Shown here piece after piece: positions 52,252-61,814 of a stretch of DNA of 64,000 nucleotides. The DNA is from SZUA-265 sp966249405 (GTDB lineage Bacteria > Myxococcota_A > Polyangia > Polyangiales > Polyangiaceae). Position 1 is the stretch's first letter; each line of letters begins with the position of its first letter. The position numbers and the translations under genes were made by a program. A model generated the notes under the pieces. It ran no database searches and was not told the DNA's origin. It was given only the letters and a program-made list of their open reading frames with translations. The DNA lies in NCBI GenBank assembly GCA_966249405.1, contig CBINDO010000009.1:3913-67912 (forward strand), given 5' to 3'.

Positions 52252-54477
52252 GTGTGCGGGGCTCAGGTGTCCACCAGGCCCAGCCACTTCGACAGCCGAC
52301 TGGAAACCCGTTATTCAGCGCAGGCATTGAACGATTCCTCCGAACACCGCACGTGGCGTAAGCGGATCCAGAGCCTTTTCGCAGTGCCAGCCGATCCGTT
52401 CATCGTCGAACGGGTGGCGATCGCTCGCGGGGTCGAAGCGGTCTACGTGGTGGCGCTGCTGGCTCTGGTGGCGCTGCTCCCACTGCGCAACGACGTCACC
52501 TGGATCGATTGGAGCCTGTACGCGAGCACCTTTGCGCTGCTCGGAGTGATGCGGCTGCTACGTCCCGCGTTCCCCGCCGCAGCCGGGTTCGTTGGCGGGT
52601 TTGGCTTCATCATCATCGTCACCGCGGCGTCCTGGCTACGCCAGGGCCTCGCTAGCGGCGTCACGTCGGCCGCTTACGCGCTCGCGGTCGTGGTCGGCGG
52701 TTTGCTCTGGGGACCACGCAAGACCGTGGTCCTGGCATTGGTTGCTTCGGCTGGGACGGCTTTGCTCGCGTGGCGGGCTCCCACGCGGGCGCCCGCACCA
52801 CTGCGTTCTTGGGCGGAACTGACGGCCATCTTGATAACGATGGCGCTCTTCGTCGAGCTGTTGTTGTCGGCGTTAGCCAAACGCATCAACGAGGCCCGCT
52901 CCAGTCGGAAGCAATTCCAACAGCTGTTCGACGGCTCTCCGGACGCCCTCATCGTCGTGGACAAGTTGGCCCGCGTCCAGCTCACCAACCGCGCCGCACG
53001 TCAGCTGTTGGGCGCGCCCATCGCGTCGGGTACCGCTTTGGGCGACCTCTCGATCTTCGATGGGGACAACGCTGCGCTCCTCCCCATCGTGATGGGAGTC
53101 GACGTGGACACCGGGATTCAGCGCCTGCCCGTCGGGCTCGAGTCGATGGACGTCGAGTTGAGCCTAGTGCCCGATCGCTACCACGAGCTGACCGTCTCCG
53201 CCTTGAACGGCGTGCCTCGTGAACTCGAGATGTTGCTGCTCACCATCCGCGACGTCACCGAACGCGTGGGTGCGGCGAGAGCGCGACGCGACTTCGAAGC
53301 TCAACTCGCCAAGTCGAAGTCGCTCGAAGCGCTCGGCCGTTTGGCGGGCGGGGTTGCCCATGACTTCAACAACCTGCTGACGGTCATCATTGGTACTACC
53401 GACTTGTTGATGCAGGGCCCGTCACTCGAAGTCCAGGCACGCAACGATTTGGCAGGGATCAAGTCATCCGCTGCCAAGGCCGCGGAGCTGACGAGCCAGT
53501 TGTTAGCGTTTGGTCGCAAACAAATCCTGGACGCCGTGGTGTTCAATCCGAACGACGGACTGAGCCAACTTCAGCCGCTCCTCGACCGTCTGGTTCCGTC
53601 GAACATCGTCATGACCATCCACCTCGACCCTGCGCTTGGCTCAATCCGGACGGATCCCGCGAGACTCGACCAGGTCCTCATCAACTTGGTTACGAACGCG
53701 TGTGATTCGATGCCCAATGGCGGAACCCTGACCATCGCGACTTCGAACCTGGAACTGGACCAGGCCAGCACGTCTGCACTGGCTGCAGGCGAACGGGACA
53801 CGATCGCGCCAGGCCGCTACGTCAGCGTCTCGGTGGTGGACACTGGAACGGGGATGAGTGAAGAAACGTTGGCGCGCATCTTCGAGCCATTTTTCACGAC
53901 GAAAACGCTCGGCAAAGGCACCGGCCTCGGGCTCGCAACGGTGTTTGGAATCGTACGCCAAAGTGGCGGCCACATACGGGTGTCCAGTGACGTGAACAAG
54001 GGGACGCGCTTCGAACTCCTGTTCCCGGACGCAGATCCCCCGAGGCCGCCGGCGTCGAGCAAGCGTGGGCAACGCGGCGCGGAACTCAACGTCATGTTGG
54101 TCGAGACGAACGCCGCCATGCGTTCCGCCGTAGCCCAAATGCTCGAAGCGTCTCACCATGCCGTCACGTTGGCGACCAACGGTGAACAGGCGCTCGGTCT
54201 GGCTCACGAGTCATCGCGTCGGTTCGATGTCTTGATTTGTGACATGACCATGCCCGACGTGAGCGGCACGCAGCTCGCGGCAGCGATGTCACGTTGGCAT
54301 CCCGGCCTTCGCGTTTTGCTCATGACCGGCGGAACCGACCGTGCTTCGGTCATTCCCGAACCACTTGCGCCGACGATCGCACGCAGAGTGCGTCGCCTGA
54401 ACAAGCCGTTCACGAAAAGCACACTCGACGAACAATTGACCCAGTTGTTCGAAGTCACGGCTCGGCACGAGGGTTAG
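52252..54477 (+). CDS. Membrane hybrid histidine kinase with C-terminal receiver
   Basis: Up to 741 residues from the GTG at 52252; the TTG at 52327 is another option. About six membrane helices fill residues 55-215. A PAS-like domain follows (FDGSPDALIVVDKLARVQL). The HisKA box is GGVAHDFNNLLTVI with the phospho-His near residue 369. The ATPase has N (NLVTNACDSMP), G1 (VVDTGTGM) and G2 (GKGTGLGLATVFG). The C-terminal receiver keeps the phospho-acceptor in LICDMTMPD, the Thr in LLMTGG and the Lys in NKPF, but the acidic pair usually written DD is ET in VMLVETN. It is an orphan kinase with no separate regulator next to it. The signal is unknown. Confidence 0.9.
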   Translation: MCGAQVSTRPSHFDSRLETRYSAQALNDSSEHRTWRKRIQSLFAVPADPFIVERVAIARGVEAVYVVALLALVALLPLRNDVTWIDWSLYASTFALLGVMRLLRPAFPAAAGFVGGFGFIIIVTAASWLRQGLASGVTSAAYALAVVVGGLLWGPRKTVVLALVASAGTALLAWRAPTRAPAPLRSWAELTAILITMALFVELLLSALAKRINEARSSRKQFQQLFDGSPDALIVVDKLARVQLTNRAARQLLGAPIASGTALGDLSIFDGDNAALLPIVMGVDVDTGIQRLPVGLESMDVELSLVPDRYHELTVSALNGVPRELEMLLLTIRDVTERVGAARARRDFEAQLAKSKSLEALGRLAGGVAHDFNNLLTVIIGTTDLLMQGPSLEVQARNDLAGIKSSAAKAAELTSQLLAFGRKQILDAVVFNPNDGLSQLQPLLDRLVPSNIVMTIHLDPALGSIRTDPARLDQVLINLVTNACDSMPNGGTLTIATSNLELDQASTSALAAGERDTIAPGRYVSVSVVDTGTGMSEETLARIFEPFFTTKTLGKGTGLGLATVFGIVRQSGGHIRVSSDVNKGTRFELLFPDADPPRPPASSKRGQRGAELNVMLVETNAAMRSAVAQMLEASHHAVTLATNGEQALGLAHESSRRFDVLICDMTMPDVSGTQLAAAMSRWHPGLRVLLMTGGTDRASVIPEPLAPTIARRVRRLNKPFTKSTLDEQLTQLFEVTARHEG

Positions 54478-54633
54478 CCCGTTGTCCCTCGGCTCTCTAC
54501 CGCGGTCACGACGTCTCGGCTCGATCACCACGGAAAGATCCGCAGGGGGCGGGTGTTCCTTGTCGTCCGCACTGGTTCGTGAGACCGTAGCCCTTTACGA
54601 AAAGCAGCGGCCGAGGAGGCCGGCATATCTGCC

Positions 54634-55953
54634 ATGAACGCCGACGAGTCGCGCAAACTCCACCGTTACACCTTGGCCGCGATCGCCGCAGGCATCACTT
54701 GCTTGTTCCTGTGGATGATCCGGGAGTTCATCACGGTCCTCTTGTTGGCGGCTCTGCTGAGCGCGCTGTTCAATGGGCTCTACACCAACCTGAAGACGCG
54801 ACTGGGGGGTCGCCGCGCGCTGGCTTCCGCGATTACGGTGGCGATCGTCTCACTGCTCGTGGTCGTGCCAGTGGCCGGATTCTTCGCCCTATTGACGACC
54901 GAAGCCCTCGCCCTGATCGACGCGGCTCAGCCGTGGCTCCAGACGCAACTCGACAATAGGTCGGAGCTGAGTCGGCGCCTGCTCGATACGGAAATCGGCC
55001 AAATGCTCGCGCCGTATCAAGACCAGGTGCTCGAGCATCTCACTAGCGCGGCCGGAAGCGCAGGTTCGTTGATCGCCAGCGGCATCAGCTCGCTAGCCCA
55101 GAGCACGCTATCGTTCGTCGTCATGTTGTTCGTGATGTTGTACGCGCAGTTCTTCTTCCTGAAGGACGGCAAAGCAATGCTCTACAAGATCTTGTACTAC
55201 CTGCCGTTGCCTCCAGAGGACGAGAACCGCATGCTCGAAAAGTTCGTGTCGGTTGCGCGCGCCACGATCAAGGGCACGCTCGTGATCGGAGCGCTGCAAG
55301 GGGCCCTGGGTGGAGCAGGTTTGGCCGCTGTCGGAGTCGAAGGTGCCTTGGTGTGGGGCACCATCATCGCCGTGCTCTCCGTCATTCCTGGGCTTGGGCC
55401 GACCCTGGTTTGGGTCCCGGTGGTGGTCTATCTCGCGCTCGTGCAGCGTTATACGGCGGCGACGCTGTTGTTCAGTTGGTGCGCAGGCGTCGTCGGCACC
55501 GTTGATAATCTGCTCCGACCACGCTTGGTCGGACGCGATACCGAGATGTCCGATCTGATGGTGTTGTTGTCCACGCTCGGCGGCATCGTGTTGTTCGGCG
55601 CCCTGGGCATCGTGGTCGGGCCGTTGGTGGGTGCGTTGTTCATCACGGTATGGGACTTGTACGGCGCCGCGTTCAAAGACGTGCTGCCCAAACCCGATAT
55701 CGTTCCCTCGATCTTACCAGGACCGCCGCCTGAGGGAGTCGAACCTTGGCATCCTTCGTGGAGCGCCAGCGACCTTCCAGGGCAAACACCGTTCCCGCGT
55801 TCGACGCGCGACAGTGAGGTCGGACCGCCGATTGCAGCTCACGCGGTACCCAGGATACCGAACAGGGAAGCTCCGCGCACCGAAACACCAACGCCTCGGC
55901 CGACGACCGATGCGCTCGAACCAGAGCCGACGAGTGAGAAGACGCTTCGTTGA
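54634..55953 (+). CDS. AI-2E family transporter (PerM/YdiK/UPF0118 type)
   Basis: A protein of 439 residues with about eight membrane helices, including the N-terminal AAIAAGITCLFLWMI, ITVLLLAALLSALFNGLY and the C-terminal GGIVLFGALGIVVGPLVGAL. The PGLGPTLVWVP and NLLRPRLVGRDTEMSDLMVLLS motifs are family signatures. These proteins export small molecules; some move autoinducer-2, others act as Na+/H+ antiporters, so the substrate cannot be set from sequence. The C-terminal ~80 residues are Pro/Thr-rich and probably disordered, longer than in typical members. It stands alone, 156 bases after the hybrid kinase gene and convergent with uxaC. Confidence 0.9.
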   Translation: MNADESRKLHRYTLAAIAAGITCLFLWMIREFITVLLLAALLSALFNGLYTNLKTRLGGRRALASAITVAIVSLLVVVPVAGFFALLTTEALALIDAAQPWLQTQLDNRSELSRRLLDTEIGQMLAPYQDQVLEHLTSAAGSAGSLIASGISSLAQSTLSFVVMLFVMLYAQFFFLKDGKAMLYKILYYLPLPPEDENRMLEKFVSVARATIKGTLVIGALQGALGGAGLAAVGVEGALVWGTIIAVLSVIPGLGPTLVWVPVVVYLALVQRYTAATLLFSWCAGVVGTVDNLLRPRLVGRDTEMSDLMVLLSTLGGIVLFGALGIVVGPLVGALFITVWDLYGAAFKDVLPKPDIVPSILPGPPPEGVEPWHPSWSASDLPGQTPFPRSTRDSEVGPPIAAHAVPRIPNREAPRTETPTPRPTTDALEPEPTSEKTLR

Positions 55954-56037
55954 AGGGCCTGGCTCGAGCTCGGTCGTGATGTATTGGTGGGAGGGAGCCG
56001 ATGGACGCCGTGCAAGCGCTGGGCCCAACCACCAGCT

Positions 56038-57450
56038 TCAGGAAGACGGCCAAGGGAAGAACTCCTTGGCGTTGAAGTAGGAGACGCGCTGGACGATGTC
56101 GCCGATTAGGCCGAAATCCGAAGGCAGCAGACCGCTTTCCATCTCTGCGCCCAACATCTGGCAAAGTAACCTGCGAAAGTACTCGTGGCGGGAATACGAC
56201 ACGAACGAACGCGAGTCGGTGAGCATACCCACGAATCGCGAGAGCAGCCCCATGTTGGAGAGCGCGTTCAGCTGACGCGCCATGCCGTCGAGTTGGTCGA
56301 GAAACCACCACGCGCTCCCGAGCTGGATCTTGCCGGGCGTCACCCCGTCCTGAAAGTTGCCGATCAGGGTGGCAAACGCTTCGTTGTCGCGAGGATTCAG
56401 GTTGTAGAGGATGGTCTTGGCAAGCGCGCCGTGGCTATCGAGGCGGTCCAGAAACCGTGAGACACGTTTGACGTGATCCCCTTCGCCGATCGAATCGAAG
56501 CCGGTGTTGGGGCCGAGGCTCGCGCGCTGACGAGAGTTGTTGTCACGCATCGCACCGATGTGAAATTGTTGCACCCAGCCGCGACGTTGGTCCCAAGCAG
56601 CCATCTCCAGGAGCAAGGCCGCTCGGAACCCATCTGCTGCCGCTGGGTCTACCGACCCGCCTGCCCTCGCTCGCGCGAACGTCGCCTTCACGTCGGCGCT
56701 GCAGGCTGCATCTCCAACCATGAATTCGAGGCCGTGATCCGACACCCGGCAGCCAGCGGCGTGAAAGGCCGTGTGCCGCGCCTCGAGCGCGGCCAGCAAA
56801 TCATCGTAGCTGGAGATCGACAGGTTCGACGCTCGTTCGAGCGCGGCGAGCCAACTTTGATAACTTGTCGCATCTTCCACGCCCAACGCACGGTCGGGCC
56901 GCCAGCTAGGAAACATCCTCGTACTTGGACTCTTGGCGGCGTGGATCGCATGCCATTCGAGAGAGTCCGCGGGGTCGTCGGTCGTGCACACGACCTCCAC
57001 CTGGTATTGTTGCATCAGGCCACATGCCGAGAATTCGGCCTTCTCGAGCAAGGCGTTGCACTCGGCGTAAATACCAGCTGCCGTGCGCTCGCTCAGCAAA
57101 CGGTCGCGAATGCCGAACGGAAACGCGAGCTCGAGGTGCGTCCAGTGGTAGAGCGGATTGCGAAGAGTAAACGGCACCGTCTTGGCCCACGCCATGAACT
57201 TTGCCTCGTCGGAGGCCGGCCCCGTGCAAAACTCTTCCGCCACGCCGTTCGCTCGCAAGGCTCGCCACTTGTAGTGGTCACCACCCAGCCAGAGCTCGGT
57301 CATCGAGCGGAAGCGATGGTCGCGAGCGACTTCGTCGGGAGGCAGATGACAGTGATAGTCGACGATGGGGAGCCCTGCTGCGTATTGGTGATACAACACT
57401 CGCGCTGACTCGTTCGTCAGCAGGAAATCGTCGTGAATGAACGGCCTCAC
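56038..57450 (-). CDS. uxaC: Glucuronate (uronate) isomerase
   Basis: A protein of 470 residues, the usual length. UxaC isomerises D-glucuronate to D-fructuronate and D-galacturonate to D-tagaturonate. The N-terminus reads FIHDDFLLTNESARVLY and the metal site is in DYHCHLPPDE. Family motifs TDDPADSLEWH, GAMRDNNSR and SRHEYFRRLL are present. The GTG start at 57450 overlaps the stop of the dehydrogenase gene (GTGA), so the two are translationally coupled. The frame continues far upstream, but that stretch is the shadow of the dehydrogenase gene. Confidence 0.95.
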   Translation of the reverse strand: MRPFIHDDFLLTNESARVLYHQYAAGLPIVDYHCHLPPDEVARDHRFRSMTELWLGGDHYKWRALRANGVAEEFCTGPASDEAKFMAWAKTVPFTLRNPLYHWTHLELAFPFGIRDRLLSERTAAGIYAECNALLEKAEFSACGLMQQYQVEVVCTTDDPADSLEWHAIHAAKSPSTRMFPSWRPDRALGVEDATSYQSWLAALERASNLSISSYDDLLAALEARHTAFHAAGCRVSDHGLEFMVGDAACSADVKATFARARAGGSVDPAAADGFRAALLLEMAAWDQRRGWVQQFHIGAMRDNNSRQRASLGPNTGFDSIGEGDHVKRVSRFLDRLDSHGALAKTILYNLNPRDNEAFATLIGNFQDGVTPGKIQLGSAWWFLDQLDGMARQLNALSNMGLLSRFVGMLTDSRSFVSYSRHEYFRRLLCQMLGAEMESGLLPSDFGLIGDIVQRVSYFNAKEFFPWPSS

Positions 57451-58220
57451 TGGTTGACTCCGCTGGCGAGAAATCCGCCGTCGACGACGAGCACCTCGCC
57501 GTTGACGAAGCTCGCGGCGTCGGACGCGAGAAATACGCAGGCGCCGACGAGCTCGTCGGCTTGCCCAAAACGTCCCATCGGCGATCGCTCCCGGAGCTCT
57601 CGACCGCGCGGCGTGCCGTCGAGCAACTGTTGATTGAGCGCCGTCGGGAACACTCCGGGCGCGATCGCGTTCACTACGACCCCCCGGCTCCCCCACTCGA
57701 CGGCTAGTGACTTGGTCAGGGCGGCGACGCCTGCTTTGCTGACCCCATAAGCCGCGACTTCGTGAAACGCCACGAAGGAGGACAATGACGCGATGTTGAT
57801 GATTCGGCCGTAACCGCGCTCGAGCATGCCGCGTCCGAAGATCTGACAAGCGCGCAGGGTACCGGTGAGGTTGCAGTCCAGGATGCTCGACCACTCTTGC
57901 TCCGAAACTTCGAGCGTCGGGGTCCGCTTCGTCATCCCGGCGCAGTTGACGAGGATGTGGACGTCACCCAACGTCTGACAGTGATTCTGCAGGTCCACCA
58001 AGCTTGCTCGATCGGTCACGTCGGAACGACGTCGGAGCGTGCGCCTACCGAGCTCTTCGATGTCGCGAGCCGTCGACTCCACCTCGGCTTCGCGCCGGGA
58101 CGTTGCGACGACATCCGCCCCGGCGCGGGCCAAACCCAGGGCGAGCGACTTGCCGATGCCCGACGTACCCCCAATTACCACCGCTAACTTGCCGTTCAAA
58201 TCGAGACCCGAATACGCCAC
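57447..58220 (-). CDS. Short-chain dehydrogenase/reductase, probable fructuronate reductase
   Basis: A protein of 257 residues with a Rossmann fold: GGTSGIGKS near residue 18 for NAD(P), NCAG, and the catalytic Tyr-x-x-x-Lys in AYGVSKAG with Ser in NIASLSS. The C-terminal ASFVNGEVLVVDGGF is typical of classical SDRs. Coupling to uxaC suggests it reduces the product of that enzyme (fructuronate to mannonate), replacing UxuB. A 2-deoxygluconate dehydrogenase (KduD) role is the main alternative. No mannonate dehydratase or aldolase lies nearby to complete the path. Function is inferred from context. Confidence 0.85.
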   Translation of the reverse strand: MAYSGLDLNGKLAVVIGGTSGIGKSLALGLARAGADVVATSRREAEVESTARDIEELGRRTLRRRSDVTDRASLVDLQNHCQTLGDVHILVNCAGMTKRTPTLEVSEQEWSSILDCNLTGTLRACQIFGRGMLERGYGRIINIASLSSFVAFHEVAAYGVSKAGVAALTKSLAVEWGSRGVVVNAIAPGVFPTALNQQLLDGTPRGRELRERSPMGRFGQADELVGACVFLASDAASFVNGEVLVVDGGFLASGVNQ

Positions 58221-58297
58221 GGCCTGCGTCTACACCAAGAGCACACGGTGCTGTGGGACAAACTGCGGCTCGCACGTGCGCGGCCAAGTGACGCCCG

Positions 58298-60343
58298 TCA
58301 GTCCTGACGTGGCCCGCCGTTGTAGCCGCGACTGCGGTATTTGGGGTCGACGCCTTTGTTCTTCTCGGCGTTGGTCTTCATGTCGTTGACCAAATAAGCC
58401 ACCCACGACCCCTTGTGTTTGGTCGCCAAGCCATCGAGCTCTACCTTGCGCTTCTCGTACGCCTTTTCGTCCCACAGGCACTGCAGTGCGAGCGAGATCA
58501 ACATCTGCTGGTTGGGACCGAGCTCGAAACCACGGACGTAGTGAGGCCAGGCTTCATCGGGACGGTGCAGACGGCACAGAGTGTCGCCGTAATAGATGTT
58601 TGCCATCGGCCACTCGGGCGCCAACTCGAGCGCCCTGCCGTTCTCCACCAACCTACCCTCGAGATCGTTGCGCGCGCCAAGCATCACACCATAGTTGAGG
58701 TGTGCCTTTGCGCTGTTGGGGACAGCCTTGGCCGTCTGCTGCCAGAACACGAGATCATTGCGGTAGTCGAGCGCATGCGCGCGGGCTCGCCCGCCTTGAA
58801 ACGAAAAATACGCAAGGACGAACGCCAAACCATAGGTCTGCATTCGCCGGCGTGCCGCCCAATGCCACAGCGCCCACAACCCACACCCAACGAGCATGGA
58901 CGATGCCAGGAGCGGTACGTACCAAAACCGCTCGGCGCGGACCGTGGGTAACACCACCGGGATGTTCGATTGCGGGAAAAAAGTGAACGGCACCCAGATC
59001 AGGCACAAGCTGAGCAACGGTAGCAGCCGAGTCACGTGGTCTTGCCAATCGGCCTTGCCAACCAGCTCCGAGAATCGCGCCGTGAAGCGTCGTTGGTACT
59101 CGAGCCACAGGCCCCGCCCCCACAATACGACCGCCGCGACCGGGGGCCCGATCATGCACAGGGCGCCCATCACCGATTCGAAGAAGATCGGTTTGGGGGG
59201 CACGGGCTCTTGAGGAAAGGAATAGTCTCCGCTCAGTTGCCAGGGGAAGACCAATTGGATGAGACCGCGAAAGTACACCCGGAGCGCGCCAGCCACTCGC
59301 AGGACCGGATCGGCCTGACCGAGCGGATTGTTGAACGGGTCGGCCACGAACTTCAGCTGCTGGAACCAGCGCAAGAACTCGTGCATGGCCCGCTTCAAGT
59401 AGGGCTCGGTAATCGGCAGCGCTGTCTTGTAGTCTTCCGGGATGTTGATCTGAAAAAAGTGGCGCCGGAAATACGTGTAGCCTATCAGTGCGAGCGCGCT
59501 GCCCGCGCCCACCAACAAGAAGCGCAGCCCACGTTGCGGCCGCTGCGGGTGAAACACGGGAGCGGAGAATAGCGCCGCCAGAGCGACCATCGGAATGACC
59601 GTCAAGGTCGCCTCTTTGCACATGAACCCAAGCCAAACGAACAAGCACGTCAGTGGTAGCTGCCAACGCACCCCGAGGCGACACGCGTTCAAGCCGAGCA
59701 GGATGAAGGTCCCGCTCATGACGTCGGCGAGCCCGACCACGGCACATACAGCTTCGGTCACGACGGCCCCGAGAGTGAACGCCAAACCCGAATACCACGC
59801 AGCGCGACGGCTCTTCATCCAATGGAAGACGAAGGTGGCAACCAACGCACCATTGACCCCGTGCAACAACACGTTGACGAAGTGCGGCGGCCACGCGTGT
59901 TTCTTGAGCAGGAACAGCAGCCGCCACACGACGTTGGGGAGCGGACGGTAACTACCGACCGTACGCGACGCGGGGTGCCCCCAGAAGTCGCGTTCCACGG
60001 CCTGCCACAACTCGAGAGAACCGCCGTTGACGTAGGGGTTGGCGAGCAGTGCTTCCTGCTCGTCGAAGATGTAGTTCGTCCACAGGCTTCGGGTAAACAC
60101 CACGACGCTGAGCAGCACCAAAGGCAATACCGCGACTTGGAAGGTCACTGGCCGTTCGCAAAAATACTCGCGAACCCAAGGTAACGATCGCTGGTAGTAG
60201 CCGCGCACGGCGCGAGGCGAAGCCGCGATGCGCCTGCGCAAAACCGTGAGCCACCCCTTCAGTCGCGAGACCTGGCTGGCGCTGCGCTGACGCTTGGGAG
60301 CGGTGGTGTCAACGGGTACTGAGGGAAGGTCCGGATCGGTCAT
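58298..60343 (-). CDS. TMTC-like multispan protein (DUF1736/TPR), probable protein glycosyltransferase
   Basis: A protein of 681 residues from the ATG at 60343. After a basic, cytoplasmic lead, about ten membrane helices follow. Motifs include YIFDEQEALLANPYVNG, RTVGSYRPLPNVVWRL and VLLHGVNGAL of the GT-C/TMTC fold, a DUF1736-like region with FPWQLSGDYS, and ERFWYVPLLAS. The last ~150 residues are TPR-like (AKAHLNYGVMLGARNDLEG; MANIYYGDTLCRLHRPDEA). Bacterial members resemble eukaryotic TMTC O-mannosyltransferases; the acidic FDEQEA could bind the metal. The donor is likely a lipid-linked sugar, but this is inferred. It is divergent from the atypical kinase gene. Confidence 0.85.
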   Translation of the reverse strand: MTDPDLPSVPVDTTAPKRQRSASQVSRLKGWLTVLRRRIAASPRAVRGYYQRSLPWVREYFCERPVTFQVAVLPLVLLSVVVFTRSLWTNYIFDEQEALLANPYVNGGSLELWQAVERDFWGHPASRTVGSYRPLPNVVWRLLFLLKKHAWPPHFVNVLLHGVNGALVATFVFHWMKSRRAAWYSGLAFTLGAVVTEAVCAVVGLADVMSGTFILLGLNACRLGVRWQLPLTCLFVWLGFMCKEATLTVIPMVALAALFSAPVFHPQRPQRGLRFLLVGAGSALALIGYTYFRRHFFQINIPEDYKTALPITEPYLKRAMHEFLRWFQQLKFVADPFNNPLGQADPVLRVAGALRVYFRGLIQLVFPWQLSGDYSFPQEPVPPKPIFFESVMGALCMIGPPVAAVVLWGRGLWLEYQRRFTARFSELVGKADWQDHVTRLLPLLSLCLIWVPFTFFPQSNIPVVLPTVRAERFWYVPLLASSMLVGCGLWALWHWAARRRMQTYGLAFVLAYFSFQGGRARAHALDYRNDLVFWQQTAKAVPNSAKAHLNYGVMLGARNDLEGRLVENGRALELAPEWPMANIYYGDTLCRLHRPDEAWPHYVRGFELGPNQQMLISLALQCLWDEKAYEKRKVELDGLATKHKGSWVAYLVNDMKTNAEKNKGVDPKYRSRGYNGGPRQD

Positions 60344-60450
60344 TCGCGGCGGTCGAGAGCGCGCACGTTCGCGTAGCTGAGCCGAGATTGCAAGGCGCGG
60401 CACCCACGGCGGTTGCACCCCTGCGCCAGATATGAGACGAAGCGGCGCCC

Positions 60451-61806
60451 ATGTCGGCCGAACCGCAGTTTGATGGCTACGAAATCCTGAAAAAGGTGCG
60501 GTCCGAGCCCGTCACGGACTGGTACGTCGCCAAGCAGCGTTCGGTGGGTCGTACGGTGGTCATCAAGGCGCTGGTACCGCACGTCGCGCCCGACTCGCCG
60601 TTCGCGGCGCCCCTGCCCCGCGAGGCCCAGCTGTTGGCCAGCCTGCGCCATCGCAACATCGTGCAGCTGTTCGACTTCGTCGACCGGCCCAAAGCGGCCT
60701 GGCTGGTGCTCGAACACGTCGACGGAGTGCCCCTCGACCGGTGGCTGCAAGAGAAGCGGCGACTGCCCGTGCCCGTGGCTTTGGCGATCGCGATCGAGCT
60801 GTTGGATGCACTCGAGGTCGTTCACTCTCAGGGCGTCGTCCATGGGGACCTCCAGCCGCAGAACATCCTCATCGCCCGTTCTGGGGGCGTCAAGCTCGAC
60901 AACTTCTTCGCGGCCGCGGAACGCAGCGCGCCAAAGGCGGTTCAGCTCGTGGAGGGACGTCAGGGGTTCAGTCCTCCTGCGTACATGTCACCCGAACAGG
61001 TGCTCGGCGAGAACGTCGATCCCCGGAGCGACCTCTTCACCTTGGGTACGGTACTGTTCGAGATGATCGCCGGTCGACGGCCGTTCGACGCCGAAGACTC
61101 GCGCACGACCGCCCAACGCATCCGGCGGGAAGCCCCACCGGTGCTGACTCGCTTCGTCGCCGACGTCAAGCCATCGGTGGAACGCCTGATAACCCGCGCC
61201 TTGTCCAAGTTTCCCGGAGACCGCTTCGCGAACGCCGCCGAGATGAGGCAAGTGGCCGACCAATGCGCTCGCGAGTACGGGACGTCGTCCAACGCGTCGC
61301 TGATCGCTGGCGAGTTCCGCGGAGAGAGCGCGCCCAAAGCCACCGCCGCCAAATCGGTGCGTCAGTCGCCCGTTGGCAATTTGCCGATGTTGCGCGACCT
61401 CGGCGTTTTGGTGGCCTGCGCGGGCGTTTACTTCGCAGGGACTACCCTGCTGAGCAGAGTTCGCGCAGACGAGCGTGCGCGCGACGAAGGCGAGAAGCAC
61501 GGCCCGTTGCCGCTCTTGCCGGACAATCCCGGCTATCTACGGGCGGTCGTCTCACCGTGGGCACACGTGTTCGTCGACGGAGAGCAGGTGGCGACCACGC
61601 CGTTTGCACAGTCGATCGCGCTGTCTGCCGGCGTTCACCACGTACGCTTCGAACACCCGGCGGCGAAGCTGGAGGAGCGGCGCATCGAATTGGCGCCAGG
61701 ACAAGTCCTACTACTCGACGTGGAGATGCAACTCGAGCAGAAGCTGGCGCCCGACCCCGCTTTGGACCTACTGAGCCCTCCGCACGACGCCGGATTGGGG
61801 CCCTGA
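60451..61806 (+). CDS. Atypical Ser/Thr kinase with C-terminal PEGA-like domain
   Basis: A protein of 451 residues. The kinase domain runs to about residue 280. The Lys in VVIKAL is kept, but the catalytic loop is HGDLQPQN (Arg lost from HRD) and the Mg loop is DNF instead of DFG. The Gly loop is also degenerate (KKVRSEPVTD). It may have low activity or act as a pseudokinase. One membrane helix follows (LGVLVACAGVYFAGTTLL), then a periplasmic PEGA-like module (HVFVDGEQVATTPFAQ, GVHHVRFEHPAAKLEERRI). It diverges from the TMTC-like gene and converges on the GAF gene with eight bases between stops. Confidence 0.9.
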   Translation: MSAEPQFDGYEILKKVRSEPVTDWYVAKQRSVGRTVVIKALVPHVAPDSPFAAPLPREAQLLASLRHRNIVQLFDFVDRPKAAWLVLEHVDGVPLDRWLQEKRRLPVPVALAIAIELLDALEVVHSQGVVHGDLQPQNILIARSGGVKLDNFFAAAERSAPKAVQLVEGRQGFSPPAYMSPEQVLGENVDPRSDLFTLGTVLFEMIAGRRPFDAEDSRTTAQRIRREAPPVLTRFVADVKPSVERLITRALSKFPGDRFANAAEMRQVADQCAREYGTSSNASLIAGEFRGESAPKATAAKSVRQSPVGNLPMLRDLGVLVACAGVYFAGTTLLSRVRADERARDEGEKHGPLPLLPDNPGYLRAVVSPWAHVFVDGEQVATTPFAQSIALSAGVHHVRFEHPAAKLEERRIELAPGQVLLLDVEMQLEQKLAPDPALDLLSPPHDAGLGP

Positions 61807-61814
61807 GCCGTGGC

